A stretch of DNA of 6,578 nt from contig JBKQSL010000223.1 of NCBI GenBank assembly GCA_052143655.1, positions 1 through 6,578 on the forward strand. Reading direction: 5' to 3'. Source of the stretch: CAVSUR01 sp052143655 (GTDB taxonomy: Bacteria > Actinomycetota > Actinomycetes > Streptosporangiales > Streptosporangiaceae). A program made the translations under genes and the position numbers. Below are positions 4,979-6,578 of the stretch, piece after piece. Numbering within the stretch: position 1 is the first letter of the stretch; every line of letters begins with the position of its first letter. The notes beneath the pieces were generated by a model. The model saw only the letters and a list, made by a program, of their open reading frames with translations, was not told the origin of the DNA and did no database searches.

Positions 4979-5884
4979 CGCCAGCGCCCTCGCCAGTGTG
5001 GCCTGTGCCCAGCGGCACAGCAAGCACGTGGTTGATCCGCCGGTTGCCGGCCCGGGATAGCCGGTGGCGGATGTGCTGCCCGCTGGAGGCGTCGATCGGC
5101 GCGGTGCCGTCCCAGGAGGCGAAGTGGCTGCGGCTGGGGAACCGGGTGACGTCGCCGACGTCGGCCAGGATCCGGGCGGCGCCGGCCGGCCCGATGCCGT
5201 GGAGGTCCATCAGGCGTGATCCGGCGGCCAGGACCGCGGCTTTGAGCTCGGCTTTCATGGCCTTGAGCTTTGCGTCCAGGCGCTCGATGTCGGTGATTTC
5301 CTCGGCGGCCAGCCGGCGGCGCATCTGGCCTGCCGCATCTCGCGGCCGCACCGTGACCAGCAGCTTCTTGTACTGGGCGGCGGATTTCTTCACCGGCGCG
5401 CCGCCGGGCACCAGCTCGAGGAACAGCCGGTGCATCCGGTTCAGTGCCTGCGCCCGGGCCCTGGACAGCTCATCGCGGCGGTCGCACAGCAGCCGTAGCA
5501 CCGTCAGCTCCGGGTCATTACTGACCTCGCGCAATCCTCTGCCGCGCAGGGCGACCATGACGATCGCGTGCGCATCCGTCGCGTCGGTCTTGCGGCCCTG
5601 GCCGGTGTCATACAACCCGCGCCCGGGCGGCGAGCTTGGCCGGCACGTCCCAGCACCCGCTCCCCGCTGGCCAGCAGCCGCTGCGCCAGCGGGCGCCCGA
5701 TGCCGTTCGCGCCCTCCACAGCCCACATGCGGTCCGGCCACTGCCGGGCATACTGCACCAGCAGCCGGTAGCCGCCTGCGTCGGTGGGGAAGCAGCCCGT
5801 TGCCCGCAGGGCCTCCCGGCTATCCCGAGCCTCGAACGTGACAGATTTCTTGTGCGGGTCAACGCCGATGATCACCCGGTCCAT
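4959..5884 (-). pseudogene. IS110-family transposase, two frameshifts and lost C-terminus
   Basis: The ATG at 5884 is preceded at five bases by AGGAGGT (5896-5890). The product starts MDRVIIGVDPHKKS with the first RuvC-like Asp (D9); WAVEGANGIG carries the acidic E57. After ASGERVL one extra G in 5649-5651 shifts the frame to DVPAKLAARARV, then an extra base near 5613 shifts it again to YDTGQGRKTDATDAHA, with the last two acidic residues (about D100 and D103). The Tnp20 part follows: DLHGIGPAGAARILADVGDV, FASWDGTAP, and DASSG with the candidate catalytic Ser, then LSRAGNRRINHVL. Similarity stops at about 5022, some 287 residues in, and the last 60 or so are missing. IS110 enzymes are DEDD/serine recombinases guided by a bridge RNA. 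All active-site residues are still encoded, but in three frames, so no functional enzyme can be made. Confidence 0.9.
5003..5020. repeat. 7-bp hairpin at the IS110 breakpoint
   Basis: CTGTGCC (5003-5009) and GGCACAG (5014-5020) pair around CAGC. On the minus strand the hairpin begins one or two bases after recognisable IS110 transposase sequence ends (about 5022). It may mark the deletion or insertion point; there is no T-run to support a terminator. Confidence 0.4.
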
Positions 5885-5896
5885 GACAGACCTCCT

Positions 5897-6110
5897 GGCT
5901 CCTGCCATACCTGTCAGCGAGGACGGGCAACGCTACTTCGAGCTGAGCAGACCCTTCTTGAGCCACGCCCCGCCACGGCACCCGGCCAGAACGCAACCCA
6001 TGAAAGAGCCACGCTCGACCCCGAGACGGGCAGCCGCAAAAGTGAGCGTCCGGCCGGGCACCTCACCCGAGCCTGCGCCGGCCCGAGCGGTCTTGGAAGA
6101 CATAAGTAGC
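5897..6110 (-). ncRNA. Candidate relic of an IS110 bridge-RNA region
   Basis: This is the noncoding stretch directly upstream of the IS110 transposase start, about 215 bases, with no supported ORF. In IS110-group elements the left noncoding end, 5' of the recombinase gene, encodes the bridge RNA that pairs with donor and target. The position and size fit. I could not identify the donor- and target-binding loops by eye, and the left boundary of the element is not defined, so this is an inference from location only. If the element is IS1111-type, the RNA would instead lie at the lost right end. Confidence 0.25.
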
Positions 6111-6172
6111 CGCGGAGCGGGCGTGTCGCGAGAGCGCCGCGGTCCTCGGCTGCTGACCCCATCTCGCCTGGC

Positions 6173-6578
6173 CTAGCGGGCTGGTTCTGGTGGCGGCCAG
6201 TCGCCGGGCAGCCCGCTCAGCCGCCGGGCGTAGGCGGCCGGGTCGGGCCGGCGGTGTTCCTGCAGGGCCCGGCAGACATCCTCGGTGATCAGCGCGGCGA
6301 TCATGTGCATGATGCTGTGCCAGTCGCAGCCGAGCCCGGCAAGGCGCTGAACCGCCTGCCACGTCTCGGGCGGGTCGCCGGCCAGCAACTGGTTCGCCAC
6401 CACCTGGTGCATTGCCATATGCAGCCTCGGGCTGACGGGCTCGCCGCCGGCAATCACGTCGTCATCACTGCGCAGCGCGTCTGCGAGCTCAGGGTGCCGC
6501 GCCTCGATCAGCAGCGCGCGCTCATCCTCGTCTCCCGGGTCCAGCAGTTCGAGGTCGAGTCCCTGGCAGGTCCCGTGC
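6173..6578 (-). CDS. DUF1841-like protein, C-terminal part (continues past window)
   Basis: The minus-strand frame is open from the window edge (6578) to TAG at 6175-6173, giving 134 residues without a start, so the gene enters from outside. It reads LDLELLDPGDEDERALLIEA, HPELADALRSDDD, SPRLHMAMHQVVANQLLAGD, PPETWQAVQRLAGLG, then WHSIMHMIAALITEDVCRAL and a Pro-rich tail. The order of LLIEAxHPE, then PRLHxxMHxxVANQLxxxDPPExW and (R/W)HxxxHM, matches actinobacterial proteins annotated as DUF1841. Several conserved His and Glu residues are kept (HMAMH, WHSIMH). Function of this family is not known; a SEC-C motif is sometimes found upstream in relatives but would lie outside the window. GTG 6457 could start a shorter product but would cut into conserved sequence, so it is not the true start. 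The gene seems intact here. Confidence 0.75.
   Translation of the reverse strand, partial: HGTCQGLDLELLDPGDEDERALLIEARHPELADALRSDDDVIAGGEPVSPRLHMAMHQVVANQLLAGDPPETWQAVQRLAGLGCDWHSIMHMIAALITEDVCRALQEHRRPDPAAYARRLSGLPGDWPPPEPAR

Noticed and set aside
4319..5035. Forward open frame of 238 codons opposite the membrane-protein gene
   Set aside because: It is the antisense of a gene with clear TM helices and family patterns, and its product is low-complexity Arg/Pro/Ser.
4996..5841. Forward open frame of 281 codons opposite IS110
   Set aside because: The opposite strand encodes unmistakable IS110 transposase motifs; this frame is their shadow.
1..6578. CRISPR array, toxin-antitoxin pair or defence operon
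   Set aside because: No regularly spaced repeats with unique spacers, no two-gene toxin-antitoxin layout and no nuclease, helicase or methylase motifs were seen on either strand.

Overview
The window is GC-rich DNA with strong G/C at third codon positions, AGGAGG-type ribosome binding sites and GTG starts. This points to a high-GC actinobacterium; I cannot name the genus from the sequence alone. Most of the window is an accessory stretch made of broken mobile elements with a few intact genes between them.

Layout from left to right: (1) 1-330 holds the probable leaderless start of a leftward gene that leaves the window, a terminator-like hairpin, a 40-codon remnant of a GNAT acetyltransferase (minus strand), and a 110-bp inverted-repeat unit that begins where the GNAT similarity stops. 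(2) 595-845 is the 3' end of an IS21-family istB gene followed by two copies of a 21-bp repeat typical of IS21 ends. (3) 1014-2417 contains a very short, well-initiated ORF that seems to be shifted out of frame with its own downstream part, then an intact 392-residue protein built of about 20 decapeptide repeats plus a C-terminal domain. (4) 2429-3120 is the left end and N-terminal third of an IS66-family transposase gene. It is followed directly by a 32-bp inverted repeat and then by the 3' half of a tRNA-Thr(GGT) gene (3147-3191), which looks like an integration-site scar. (5) 3192-3648 has no convincing gene. (6) 3649-4938 (minus) encodes an intact two-TM membrane protein with two PH-like DUF6585-type segments and a C-terminal domain. 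(7) 4959-5884 (minus) is an IS110-family transposase pseudogene with two single-base insertions and a lost C-terminus; the noncoding stretch upstream of it may once have encoded the bridge RNA. (8) 6173-6578 (minus) is the C-terminal part of a DUF1841-like protein that continues past the right edge.

The main inference is about architecture. The tRNA-Thr fragment carries only the half from the anticodon loop to CCA. Tyrosine integrases commonly use the 3' half of tRNA genes as attB, so this looks like the distal att copy of an integrated element. Its orientation places the element to the left (IS-rich, repeat protein) and the older chromosome to the right (DUF6585-like and DUF1841-like genes). 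No integrase is in the window. I do not see a complete, recognisable defence or biosynthetic system here. The least explained intact gene is the decapeptide-repeat protein.
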